64,000 bases of DNA from assembly GCF_011927635.1 (NCBI RefSeq), contig NZ_JAATJB010000001.1, forward strand, positions 310,001 to 374,000, in the 5' to 3' direction. Under the pieces are notes generated by a model. It made no database searches. It was not told the DNA's origin and was given only the letters and a program-made list of their open reading frames with translations. Made by a program: the position numbers and the translations under genes. Positions within the stretch are counted from its first letter, which is position 1. Every line of letters begins with the position of its first letter. This DNA is from Sphingomonas trueperi. Its GTDB lineage: Bacteria; Pseudomonadota; Alphaproteobacteria; Sphingomonadales; Sphingomonadaceae. Positions 46,295 to 55,051 of this stretch are shown one piece after another.

Positions 46295-47581
46295 ATGCCG
46301 GAACTGTTTCACCATCCCTTGCGGCTTCGCGCCGATCCGTCGCGCGTCGTCGTGCGCCCGTTCCACATCGCCTGGGCGTCGACCAATGGCGGCGCGCCCA
46401 GCCGGACCGAACGGATCGTCAGCGAGGTACTGGCGCTTTCGCCGGGCCAGGCGCGCGCCGAACTCGAACTGGTCCTCAAGGACTTCGAGGCCCGCCACTG
46501 GCAGACGCGACGCGTGTTCATGACGCGCTATGACGAGATCGAGGCGATGCTCGGGCTCGACGGCGCGGCGATCGGCGACGAGAAGCGCCAGCTGCTCGGC
46601 GCCTATTTCTGCCACGAATACAGCTATGCCGCCGCCGCGCTGATGAACCCCAGCGCGGTCCCGCACTACGACCAGAGCGGCATGCCACCGGGCAGCATGC
46701 GCATCCTGATGTCGCTGCGTGCGGTGGGCGAAGGCCATATCTCCTCGGTCGCCTTCCGCGAGGGCATCATCACCGACGGCAACGAGCTGGTGCTGGCCCC
46801 CGAGCCGCCTTTCGCCACCGCGGCCGATGCGCGCGAGCCCGACGAGCGGGCGATGGAAGGCCCGGTCCGCATCTACCGCCACCGCGATTCGACCCTGTCG
46901 GGCACGGTGATCTTCCCGATCACCCGCGCCCAGTCGAACGGGCTGGAGGATCTGCGAATCTGCCACTTCACCCATGACGACGGCACGCCCGAATGGATCG
47001 GCACCTACACCGCCTATAACGGCTCGGTGATCCAGTCCGAACTGCTGCGCACCCGCGACTGGCGCGGGCTGGACCTGGTGCCGATGACCGGCAGCGCCGC
47101 GCGCAACAAGGGTATGGCGCTGTTCCCGCGCAAGGTGGGCGGCAAATACATGATGCTGGGGCGCCAGGACGGCGAGAACATCTTCCTGCATAGCTCGGAC
47201 GACATCACCCATTGGGAAGGCGGCGATCTGATCATCAAGCCGCGCTTCCCCTGGGAGCTGGTACAGATGGGCAATTGCGGCCCGCCGATCGAGACCGATC
47301 AGGGCTGGCTGGTGCTCACCCACGGCGTCGGCGCGATGCGCAAATATTCGATCGGCGCGGCGCTGCTCGACAAGGACGATCCCTCGAAGGTGCTCGCCCG
47401 CTCGCGCGCGCCGCTGCTCGCGGCCGCCGACCAGGACCGCGAGGGCTATGTGCCCAACGTCGTCTATACCTGCGGCGCGATCCGCCACGGCGACAGCCTG
47501 TTCATCCCCTACGGGGTGGCGGACAGCTCGGTGGCGTTCGCCTTCGCGCCGATCCAGGCGCTGATCGACCAGATGGAATGA
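46295..47581 (+). CDS. GH130-family glycoside phosphorylase-like protein
   Basis: 428-residue five-bladed beta-propeller protein of family GH130, which comprises phosphorylases (and some hydrolases) acting on beta-mannosides. Recognisable blades: SRTERIV / YDEIEAMLGLDG (N-terminal helix), FPRKVGGKYMMLGRQDGENIFLHSSDDITHW (about 275-305), GNCGPPIETDQGWLVLTHGVGAMRKYSIGAALLDKDDPSKVLARS and YTCGAIRHGDSLFIPYGVADS (about 390-410). No signal peptide, so it works in the cytoplasm. ATG at 46295; TTG two codons earlier is possible. It follows the GT4 gene by 50 bases in the same direction. The pair suggests turnover of one internal mannose-containing oligosaccharide; exact linkage unknown. Confidence 0.85.
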   Translation: MPELFHHPLRLRADPSRVVVRPFHIAWASTNGGAPSRTERIVSEVLALSPGQARAELELVLKDFEARHWQTRRVFMTRYDEIEAMLGLDGAAIGDEKRQLLGAYFCHEYSYAAAALMNPSAVPHYDQSGMPPGSMRILMSLRAVGEGHISSVAFREGIITDGNELVLAPEPPFATAADAREPDERAMEGPVRIYRHRDSTLSGTVIFPITRAQSNGLEDLRICHFTHDDGTPEWIGTYTAYNGSVIQSELLRTRDWRGLDLVPMTGSAARNKGMALFPRKVGGKYMMLGRQDGENIFLHSSDDITHWEGGDLIIKPRFPWELVQMGNCGPPIETDQGWLVLTHGVGAMRKYSIGAALLDKDDPSKVLARSRAPLLAAADQDREGYVPNVVYTCGAIRHGDSLFIPYGVADSSVAFAFAPIQALIDQME

Positions 47582-47588
47582 GGCGCAT

Positions 47589-47616
47589 GCCGTCGCCCCT
47601 TCGCGGGGGCGACGGC
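47589..47616. terminator. Hairpin between the GH130 and hisZ genes
   Basis: Perfect 11-bp stem (47589-47599 with 47606-47616, GCCGTCGCCCC and complement) in the 41-base gap of two convergent genes. It lacks a T-run, so termination strength is uncertain. Confidence 0.5.
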
Positions 47617-47622
47617 GATGGC

Positions 47623-48720
47623 CTAGAGCGCGGTCGGCACCCCGCCGCGCAGCTCGTGGCTGCACAGCTGCGCCTCGGGCGTATCCTCCGCATCCAGTGC
47701 CGTGACCGTCACCCAGCCCTCGACTCGCAGCGCGGCGCCGATCGCCGCATCGGTGCCGAACGGCAGGAACAGCCGGCGGCGCGCGTCGCAGCCGATACCG
47801 GCATCAAGGATCGAATCCGCATAGAGCGAGAAGCCGACCGCGGGCTCTTCGCGGCCGCCGTCATGCACCACCGTATAGGTGCCGCCGCGGCCGATCTCAC
47901 CGCGCACCCCGCGGGCGAAGATCGAGAAGCCGAGCCAGGTCTGGTATTCGAAGCCGTGCCGCTCGGTAGGATCGAGCGTCAGCGCGACGCCCTCGGGAAT
48001 GCTCGCCGCGATGGCCGCGAGGCCGTCGATCCGGCTCGCCAGCGCGGTGCCGGCATCGGTCGCGCGCAGCTTCGCCATCGCGCCATCGAACGGGCCGGCC
48101 GCTTCGATCAGCGGCAGATATTTCGGATCGATCGCAGCGACGCCGCCCGCATCCTTGGCATCCAACCGTTCGCGCAGCGCCGTGAGCTTCTCCGGGGGCA
48201 GCGTAGCGCCGGCCAGCATGTCGACCAGATCGGGCAAGGTGAAATCGATCGCCAGCCCCTCGACGCCCGCCGATTGCAGCGCCTCGATCGCGACGCGGAC
48301 GATCTCCATCGCGGCGCCCACGCTGTCGCGCCCGATCAGCTCGCAGCCAATCTGACGCATCGCCCGGCGCGGATCGAGCGCAGGCGCCTTGAGCTTGAGC
48401 ACCTGCCCCGCGTAGCAGAGCCGCACCGGGCGCGGATGATGCCCCATGCGGGTCGCGGCGATGCGGCCGACCTGCGCGGTCAGATCGGGGCGAATGGCGA
48501 GGCTGCGCTGCGACACCGGATCGACGAAGCGCACCGCATTGTGCACCGCGCCGGTCTTCAGCCGCGTCGCCAGCTCGTCGGCAAACTCGGCGAGCGGCGG
48601 ATCCACCTGTTCATAGCCATAGAGCCGCGCGAGCCCCAGCACGCGCGTCTCGAGCCGGGCCGCCGCATCGGCGGCAGGCGGCAGTCGATCGTGAAACCCT
48701 TCGGGGAGGAGACCAGTCAA
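47623..48720 (-). CDS. hisZ: ATP phosphoribosyltransferase regulatory subunit HisZ
   Basis: Class II aaRS-like paralog of HisRS that activates the short-form HisG in histidine synthesis, 365 residues. LLPEGFHDRLPPAADAAARLE at the start, then YEQVDPPLAEF and the class II motif 2 region AIRPDLTAQVGRIAATRM (about 72-89) support it. No ATG is available before the conserved start; TTG at 48720 is used, overlapping the stop of the upstream DUF559 gene (TTGA) and lying 7 bases after a GGAG that belongs to the left arm of a palindromic element. Its natural neighbours serA and serC are upstream. The short HisG partner is not in the window. Confidence 0.9.
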   Translation of the reverse strand: MTGLLPEGFHDRLPPAADAAARLETRVLGLARLYGYEQVDPPLAEFADELATRLKTGAVHNAVRFVDPVSQRSLAIRPDLTAQVGRIAATRMGHHPRPVRLCYAGQVLKLKAPALDPRRAMRQIGCELIGRDSVGAAMEIVRVAIEALQSAGVEGLAIDFTLPDLVDMLAGATLPPEKLTALRERLDAKDAGGVAAIDPKYLPLIEAAGPFDGAMAKLRATDAGTALASRIDGLAAIAASIPEGVALTLDPTERHGFEYQTWLGFSIFARGVRGEIGRGGTYTVVHDGGREEPAVGFSLYADSILDAGIGCDARRRLFLPFGTDAAIGAALRVEGWVTVTALDAEDTPEAQLCSHELRGGVPTAL

Positions 48721-49106
48721 AAGCCCTCTCCCCTCTGGGGAGAGGGTTGGGAGAGGGGCATGTCCGCGAGCGTAAGCGCAATCATTTGCGCCACGCCGCC
48801 CAAATTACTCCCGACCTCGTAGTTCGTGAACCGAATCACCCGATACCCCTGATGTTCCAACCACGCCGTGCGGCGCGCATCCTTAGCTTCGCAGAGCGCA
48901 TGCGTATCGCCGTCGATCTCGACGACCAGCTTGCGCGAACGCGCGACGAAATCGGCGATATAGGGTGCGATCACGACTTGGCGAGCGAATTTGACGTGTT
49001 CAAAGCGCTTGGCGCGGAGGATGGACCACATCGCGGTTTCGGTAGGGGTGAGGTTGGCGCGCATCTGCTTGGCGCGTGCGAGTAGTTGCTCGTCGGTCCT
49101 CGGCAT
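48717..49106 (-). CDS. DUF559 (Vsr-like) endonuclease-domain protein bracketed by inverted repeats
   Basis: 129 residues of the DUF559/COG2852 group, related to very-short-patch-repair and PD-(D/E)XK nucleases. The likely active site is YIADFVARSRKLVVEIDGDTH (about 50-70: D in IADF, then ExD). A basic N-terminal helix ARAKQMRANLTPTETAMWSILRAKRFEHVKFARQ precedes it. The last 14 residues (MPLSQPSPQRGEGF region) are encoded by the left palindromic arm, not by the domain. It splits serA from hisZ in an otherwise metabolic operon. Start ATG at 49106; a G-rich tract from the right arm lies about 12 bases upstream. Biological role unknown: it may be passenger or driver of the repeat. Confidence 0.85.
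   Translation of the reverse strand: MPRTDEQLLARAKQMRANLTPTETAMWSILRAKRFEHVKFARQVVIAPYIADFVARSRKLVVEIDGDTHALCEAKDARRTAWLEHQGYRVIRFTNYEVGSNLGGVAQMIALTLADMPLSQPSPQRGEGF
48719..48759. repeat. Left 41-bp arm flanking the DUF559 gene
   Basis: Complement of the right arm at 49116-49156 with three mismatches in 41. Contains an internal hairpin CCCTCTCCCC-TCT-GGGGAGAGGG. It overlaps the 3' end of the DUF559 gene and the first two bases of the hisZ start codon. Confidence 0.88.
48724..48733 (-). promoter_or_regulatory. Repeat-derived ribosome binding site of hisZ
   Basis: GGGGAGAGGG on the minus strand lies inside the left arm; its GGAG is 7 bases from the TTG start at 48720. It is the only Shine-Dalgarno-like stretch near the conserved hisZ start and decides that start. 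Confidence 0.6.
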
Positions 49107-49115
49107 ATCCGCACC

Positions 49116-49156
49116 GCCCCTCTCTCAACCCTCTCCCCGGAGGGGAGAGGGCTTTA
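49116..49156. repeat. Right 41-bp arm flanking the DUF559 gene
   Basis: Near-perfect complement of the left arm at 48719-48759; contains the hairpin CCCTCTCCCC-GGA-GGGGAGAGGG. It ends 10 bases before the serA stop at 49167. Confidence 0.88.
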
Positions 49157-49166
49157 GAGTAACAGC

Positions 49167-50744
49167 TTAAAAGCCGAGCGCCATGGCGGTCTTCACGCCT
49201 GGGAGCGCGCGGACCTTGCCGAGCAGCGCGTCGTCCACCGCTTCATCGACCGAGAGCAGCAGGATCGCCTCGCCGCCGGCCGAACGACGGCCGAGATGGA
49301 AGGTGCCGATGTTGACGCCCGCCTCGCCCAGCGTGGTGCCGAGGCGTCCGATGAAGCCCGGCGCGTCCTCGTTGACGATGTAGAGCATGTGCCCGGCGAG
49401 ATCGGCCTCGACCTTGATGCCGAACAGCTCGACCAGCCGCGGCGCGGCGTTGCCGAACAGCGTGCCGGCCACCGAACGGTCGCCCGCCTGGGTGCCGACG
49501 GTCACGCGCACCAGCGTGTGATAGTCGCCCTCGCGATCATGACGAACCTCGCGCACATCGAGACCGCGCTCCTTGGCGAGAAACGGCGCGTTGACCATGT
49601 TCACCGTGTCCGAATGGACGCGCATCAGCCCGGCGAGCACCGCGCTGGTGATCGGCTTCTGGTTGAGCTCGGCCGCCGCACCCTCGACCTCGATCGCGAT
49701 GCTGGTGAGCTCGCCATGCGCGAGCTGGCCGACCAGGCCGCCCAACTTCTCGGCCAGCGCCATGTACGGCTTCAGCCGCGGCGCTTCTTCGGCCGAGAGG
49801 CTCGGCACGTTGAGCGCATTGGTGACGCCGCCGGTGACCAGATAGTCGGCGAGCTGCTCGGCGACCTGGATCGCGACATTGACCTGCGCTTCGGTGGTCG
49901 ACGCGCCGAGGTGCGGCGTCGCGACGAAGTTGGGCGTGCCGAACAGCGGGTGTTCCTTGGCCGGCTCCTGCACGAACACGTCGAGCGCCGCGCCGCCGAT
50001 ATGGCCCGAATCGAGACCGTCCTTCAGGGCTGCCTCGTCGATCAGCCCGCCGCGCGCGCAGTTGATGATCCGCACGCCCTTCTTGGTCTTGGCGAGATTC
50101 TCGCGGCTGAGGATGTTGCGGGTCTGGTCGGTCAGCGGCGTATGCAGCGTGATGAAGTCGGCGCGCAGCAGCAGATCGTCGAGCGTCATCTTCTCGACAC
50201 CCATTTCCAGCGCACGCTCGGGCGTGAGGAACGGATCGTACGCGATCACGCGCATGCGGAGACCAATGGCGCGGTCCGCCACGATCGAGCCGATATTGCC
50301 CGCGCCGATCAGGCCCAGCGTCTTGCCGGTCAGCTCGACGCCCATGAAGCGGTTCTTCTCCCACTTGCCGGCCTGGGTCGAGACATCGGCCTCGGGCAGC
50401 TGACGGGCGAGCGCGAACATCAGCGCGATCGCGTGCTCGGCGGTGGTGATCGAGTTGCCGAACGGCGTGTTCATCACCACCACGCCCTTGGCCGAGGCGG
50501 CGGGGATGTCGACATTGTCGACGCCGATGCCGGCGCGGCCGATCACCTTGAGGTTGGTCGCGTGCTCGAGAATGTCCTTGGTGACCTTGGTCGAGCTGCG
50601 GATGGCGAGGCCGTCATACTGGCCGATGATCGCCTTCAATTCGTCCGGGGTCTTGCCGGTGATCTCGTCGACCTCGACGCCGCGCTCGCGGAAGATCTGC
50701 GCGGCCTTGGGGTCCATCTTGTCGGAAATCAGTACCTTGGGCAT
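49167..50744 (-). CDS. serA: D-3-phosphoglycerate dehydrogenase
   Basis: First enzyme of serine synthesis, oxidising 3-phosphoglycerate with NAD. 525 residues, the long form: substrate domain, Rossmann domain with GLIGAGNIGSIVADRA (about 143-158), INCARGGLIDEAAL (about 227-240) and catalytic His in ATPHLGASTTEAQ (about 277-289), an intervening domain (about 320-450) and a C-terminal ACT domain (HMLYIVNEDAPGFIGRLGTTL, about 455-475) for serine feedback. ATG at 50744 follows AGGAG. Downstream of serC, with a palindromic repeat between them. Confidence 0.97.
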   Translation of the reverse strand: MPKVLISDKMDPKAAQIFRERGVEVDEITGKTPDELKAIIGQYDGLAIRSSTKVTKDILEHATNLKVIGRAGIGVDNVDIPAASAKGVVVMNTPFGNSITTAEHAIALMFALARQLPEADVSTQAGKWEKNRFMGVELTGKTLGLIGAGNIGSIVADRAIGLRMRVIAYDPFLTPERALEMGVEKMTLDDLLLRADFITLHTPLTDQTRNILSRENLAKTKKGVRIINCARGGLIDEAALKDGLDSGHIGGAALDVFVQEPAKEHPLFGTPNFVATPHLGASTTEAQVNVAIQVAEQLADYLVTGGVTNALNVPSLSAEEAPRLKPYMALAEKLGGLVGQLAHGELTSIAIEVEGAAAELNQKPITSAVLAGLMRVHSDTVNMVNAPFLAKERGLDVREVRHDREGDYHTLVRVTVGTQAGDRSVAGTLFGNAAPRLVELFGIKVEADLAGHMLYIVNEDAPGFIGRLGTTLGEAGVNIGTFHLGRRSAGGEAILLLSVDEAVDDALLGKVRALPGVKTAMALGF

Positions 50745-50762
50745 GGAATGCTCCTGTGCACG

Positions 50763-50846
50763 TCGGTGCTCCTGCGAAAGCAGGAGCCCAGAGTTTCTTA
50801 GGGAATCGCGCGTGGCCCTGGGCTCCTGCTTTCGCAGGAGCACCGA
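50763..50846. repeat. Palindromic element, family D, between serC and serA
   Basis: 84 bp with perfect 28-bp inverted ends (50763-50790 and 50819-50846); each arm folds on CTCCTGCGAAAGCAGGAG. The centre is 28 unique bases. It lies in the leader between the serC stop and the serA ribosome site and will be transcribed as part of the operon. Confidence 0.9.
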
Positions 50847-50848
50847 GA

Positions 50849-52006
50849 TCAGCCCGCCTTGGCGGTGGCGTAGGCCCAGTCGAGCCAGGGGCCGAGCGCC
50901 TCGATATCGGCAGTGTCGACGGTGGCGCCGCACCAGATGCGCAGGCCCGCCGGGGCATCGCGATAGCCGGCGACGTCAAAGGCCGCGCCTTCCTTTTCGA
51001 GCAGGCCGGCGAACTTCTTGATGAAGTCGGCATCGGCGCCCTCGACCGTCAGGCACACGCTGGTGCGCGAGCGGATCGCCGGATCCTCGGCGAGATGGCC
51101 GAGCCAGTCGCGCTGCGCGACGATCTTATCGAGCGCCGCGGCATTGGCGTCCGAACGGGCGATCAGCCCCTCGGCACCGCCCAGGCCCTTGCCCCATTCG
51201 AGCGCGAAGATCGCATCTTCCACCGCGAGCATCGACGGCGTGTTGATCGTCTCGCCCTTGAACACGCCCTCGGCAAGCTTGCCCTTAGAGACGAGGCGGA
51301 ACACCTTGGGCAGCGGCCAGGCGGGGGTGTAGGTTTCGAGACGCTCGACCGCGCGGGGTCCGAGGATCAGCACGCCATGCGCGCCCTCGCCGCCCAGCAC
51401 CTTCTGCCAGGAGAAGGTGGCGACGTCGATCTTGTCCCAAGGCAGATCATAGGCGAACACCGCCGAGGTCGCGTCGGCGAAGCTCAGCCCTTCGCGATCG
51501 TCGGCGATCCAGTCGCCGTTCGGCACGCGCACGCCCGAGGTGGTACCGTTCCAGGTGAACAGCACGTCGTTCGACCAGTCGACGGCGCCCAGATCGGGCA
51601 GCTGGCCATAGTCGGCGCGCAGCACGGTCGGCTCGAGCTTGAGCTGCTTGACCGCATCGGTGACCCAACCCTCACCGAAGCTTTCCCAGGCGAGCGTGGT
51701 GACGGGGCGGGCACCCAGCATCGTCCACATCGCCATTTCGAAGGCGCCGGTATCCGAGCCCGGCACGATGCCGATGCGGTGCGTGTCCGGCAGGCGGAGC
51801 AGCTCGCGCATCAGGTCGATGCAATATTGGAGACGGGTCTTGCCCAGCTTCGAGCGGTGCGAGCGGCCGAGCGACTCGACAGCGAGCTTCTCGGGCGACC
51901 AGCCCGGAGGCTTGGCGCAGGGGCCAGAAGAAAAATAGGGACGCGCCGGTTTGGTGGTGGGCTTCGCAGGCGCAAGGGTGGCGTCGGCGGCAGTCAAATC
52001 AGTCAT
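50849..52006 (-). CDS. serC: Phosphoserine aminotransferase
   Basis: PLP enzyme converting 3-phosphohydroxypyruvate to phosphoserine, 385 residues of the alphaproteobacterial/archaeal-type SerC. Signatures: [21 protein letters not shown] (about 20-40), [10 protein letters not shown] (about 46-55), the PLP lysine in [16 protein letters not shown] (about 196-211) and [15 protein letters not shown] (about 246-260). ATG at 52006 has GGAGAG upstream, which is embedded in a predicted leader hairpin. Heads the serC-serA-(DUF559)-hisZ unit. Confidence 0.95.
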   Translation of the reverse strand: MTDLTAADATLAPAKPTTKPARPYFSSGPCAKPPGWSPEKLAVESLGRSHRSKLGKTRLQYCIDLMRELLRLPDTHRIGIVPGSDTGAFEMAMWTMLGARPVTTLAWESFGEGWVTDAVKQLKLEPTVLRADYGQLPDLGAVDWSNDVLFTWNGTTSGVRVPNGDWIADDREGLSFADATSAVFAYDLPWDKIDVATFSWQKVLGGEGAHGVLILGPRAVERLETYTPAWPLPKVFRLVSKGKLAEGVFKGETINTPSMLAVEDAIFALEWGKGLGGAEGLIARSDANAAALDKIVAQRDWLGHLAEDPAIRSRTSVCLTVEGADADFIKKFAGLLEKEGAAFDVAGYRDAPAGLRIWCGATVDTADIEALGPWLDWAYATAKAG

Positions 52007-52010
52007 GTAG

Positions 52011-52055
52011 ACTCTCCTCACAGAGAGCACGCGCGGCGTTGGGACCGCGTGGCCC
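52011..52055 (-). ncRNA. serC-motif-like leader RNA
   Basis: Directly before serC the minus strand can form two tandem hairpins: CACGCG/CGCGTG around a 12-base loop (52051-52028) and CTCTC-TGTGAG-GAGAG (52027-52012), the second hiding the ribosome site. From memory this agrees with the alphaproteobacterial serC RNA motif, found upstream of serC genes and thought to be cis-regulatory. I could not score it against the family model. Confidence 0.6.
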
Positions 52056-52172
52056 GTCGACGGCCCTAGCGGCAGGTGACCGAAAGTCAATCATCGACAT
52101 CGTTTCGGTGGAACAATGTTGTGCCCCTGCGACTTTTCCCGACAGCTTTGCAAAATATCTGGGAGATACGAC

Positions 52173-52715
52173 ATGCGGACGATTCTGGCGGCCGGGCTGG
52201 CCGGGATGCTGATTGCGGCCCCGGCGGTCGCGCAGCAGCAGAAGCAGAGCGTCGGCGACGGCGCGCAGGCGCCGCTGCGCGACCTGCGGATCAACGAAAA
52301 GAAGATCCCGGACGTGCTGCTGCTCGCCGCCTCCGCCCCCTATTCGTCGCAGGGGACCAGGAACTGCGCGCAGATTCGCGCGAGCATCGCCGATCTCAAC
52401 GCGGTGCTCGGCACCGACGCCGATGCGCCCGCGGCCAAAGGGGGCAATGGCGGCGCGATCGCGGCAGCCGGCAGCCGCGCGATCGTCGGCGCGCTGATCC
52501 CCGGCTTCGGGCTGGTGCGGATGATCACCGGTGCCGACAAGCAGGAGAAGCGGGTCACCGCAGCGCTGTACGGCGGCACCATCCGCCGCGCCTATCTGAA
52601 GGGCCTCGGCCAGTCGAAGGGCTGCCGTCCGCCTGCGGCACCGACCGCAACCGCGCGCGCCGCGGTGCCGTCACTGCCGGTCGATAAGGACGAAAAGGAC
52701 GACAAGAAGGATTGA
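52173..52715 (+). CDS. Exported hypothetical protein
   Basis: 180 residues with a signal peptide (1-20, cleavage near AVAQ). The mature part has LRDLRINEKKIPDVLLLAASAPYSSQGTRNCAQIRASIADLNAVLG (about 36-81) with a lone cysteine pair (another Cys in SKGCRPP), then a hydrophobic, glycine-rich segment AIAAAGSRAIVGALIPGFGLVRMITG (about 95-120) that could span or insert in a membrane, a helix with KRVTAALYGGTIRRAYLKG, and a charged tail. I do not recognise the family for certain. ATG at 52173 follows GGGAGA. Divergent from serC. Confidence 0.7.
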   Translation: MRTILAAGLAGMLIAAPAVAQQQKQSVGDGAQAPLRDLRINEKKIPDVLLLAASAPYSSQGTRNCAQIRASIADLNAVLGTDADAPAAKGGNGGAIAAAGSRAIVGALIPGFGLVRMITGADKQEKRVTAALYGGTIRRAYLKGLGQSKGCRPPAAPTATARAAVPSLPVDKDEKDDKKD

Positions 52716-52735
52716 TCGCGGGCGGCGCGCCAAAT

Positions 52736-52756
52736 CCCCTCCCGTTAGCGGGAGGG
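52736..52756. repeat. Solo palindrome resembling family C
   Basis: CCCTCCCG-TTAG-CGGGAGGG (stem 52737-52744 with 52749-52756) after the hypothetical exported protein gene. Same core as the CCCTCCCGC-TT-GCGGGAGGG arms elsewhere. Confidence 0.6.
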
Positions 52757-52802
52757 CGGGCGGGCGCGGGAGCCGCGAGCGACAGGTTCCAGGACCAACA
52801 CG

Positions 52803-52841
52803 AAAAAGGGCCGGCGGATCGCTCCGCCGGCCCCTCTTTTT
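52803..52841. terminator. Bidirectional terminator between groEL and the exported protein gene
   Basis: Perfect 11-bp stem (52808-52818 with 52823-52833, GGGCCGGCGGA and complement) with AAAAA on one side and CTCTTTTT on the other, so it can end transcription from both converging genes. Confidence 0.88.
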
Positions 52842-52856
52842 GCGTCGAGCGCGGAC

Positions 52857-54512
<1,656 letters not shown>

Positions 54513-54558
54513 TCAAATTTCGCTAAGTTTCAGGAAGTTCAGGAGAAAGCGAGGTCGC

Positions 54559-54846
54559 TCAGCCGACGATGCCGAGGATGTCGCTTTCCTTCATGATCAG
54601 CAGGTCTTCGCCGTTCACCTTCACTTCGGTGCCGGACCACTTGCCGAACAGGATGCGGTCACCGGCCTTGACGTCCAGCGCGGTCACCTTGCCATCTTCG
54701 GCCTTGGTGCCGGTGCCGACGGCGACGACTTCGCCTTCCTGCGGCTTTTCCTTGGCGGTATCGGGGATGATGATCCCGCCGGCGGTCTTTTCCTCGGCTT
54801 CGACGCGGCGGACGAGCACGCGGTCGTGCAACGGACGGAAGTTCAT
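54559..54846 (-). CDS. groES: Co-chaperonin GroES (10 kDa)
   Basis: 95-residue lid of the chaperonin. [36 protein letters not shown] (about 3-38) contains the signature and the mobile loop that contacts GroEL. ATG at 54846 follows AAAGAGGA. First gene of groESL, 58 bases before groEL, with CIRCE and a promoter just upstream. Confidence 0.98.
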   Translation of the reverse strand: MNFRPLHDRVLVRRVEAEEKTAGGIIIPDTAKEKPQEGEVVAVGTGTKAEDGKVTALDVKAGDRILFGKWSGTEVKVNGEDLLIMKESDILGIVG

Positions 54847-54878
54847 TGCCTGATCCTCTTTCAGGTGGATTTCGGTGT

Positions 54879-54905
54879 TTAGCACTCGGTCCCCCAAAGT
54901 GCTAA
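54879..54905 (-). promoter_or_regulatory. CIRCE element (HrcA operator) of groESL
   Basis: TTAGCAC-type inverted repeat: TTAGCACTC (54879-54887), 9 bases, AAGTGCTAA (54897-54905). It matches the CIRCE consensus TTAGCACTC-N9-GAGTGCTAA at 17 of 18 arm positions and lies directly downstream of the -10. Confidence 0.93.
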
Positions 54906-54912
54906 CAAACGG

Positions 54913-54941
54913 GATATGTGAACGGGAATTTGCTTCGTCAA
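54913..54941 (-). promoter_or_regulatory. groESL promoter
   Basis: On the minus strand TTGACG (54941-54936), 17 bases, CATATC (54918-54913). The CIRCE element begins 8 bases downstream, where the transcript should start. Confidence 0.65.
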
Positions 54942-55051
54942 CGGGTGCGCCGGGAACTTTTTTCGGCGTGTTGGATCGATAAGACGGGTCGTTGCCTCGC
55001 CTGCCCGCATCCGGTAGCACCGCTGGTGGAATACCCTTTGAGGAGCCGCCG

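Larger units (their letters stand above)
48719..49156 (-). mobile_element. Candidate DUF559 mobile unit with terminal inverted repeats
   Basis: 438 bp from arm to arm: two 41-bp inverted arms (three mismatches) enclose one gene, the DUF559 nuclease-like protein. The unit sits between serA and hisZ. I see no convincing target duplication beyond the ends, and no transposase. Related CCCTCTCCCC-type arms occur in the UdgX gene at 62034-62159. Mobility is inferred from structure only. Confidence 0.5.

Noticed and set aside
52136..52172. A larger start for the exported protein at 52116
   Set aside because: The upstream codons destroy the signal peptide and lack a ribosome site; ATG 52173 has GGGAGA at the right distance.
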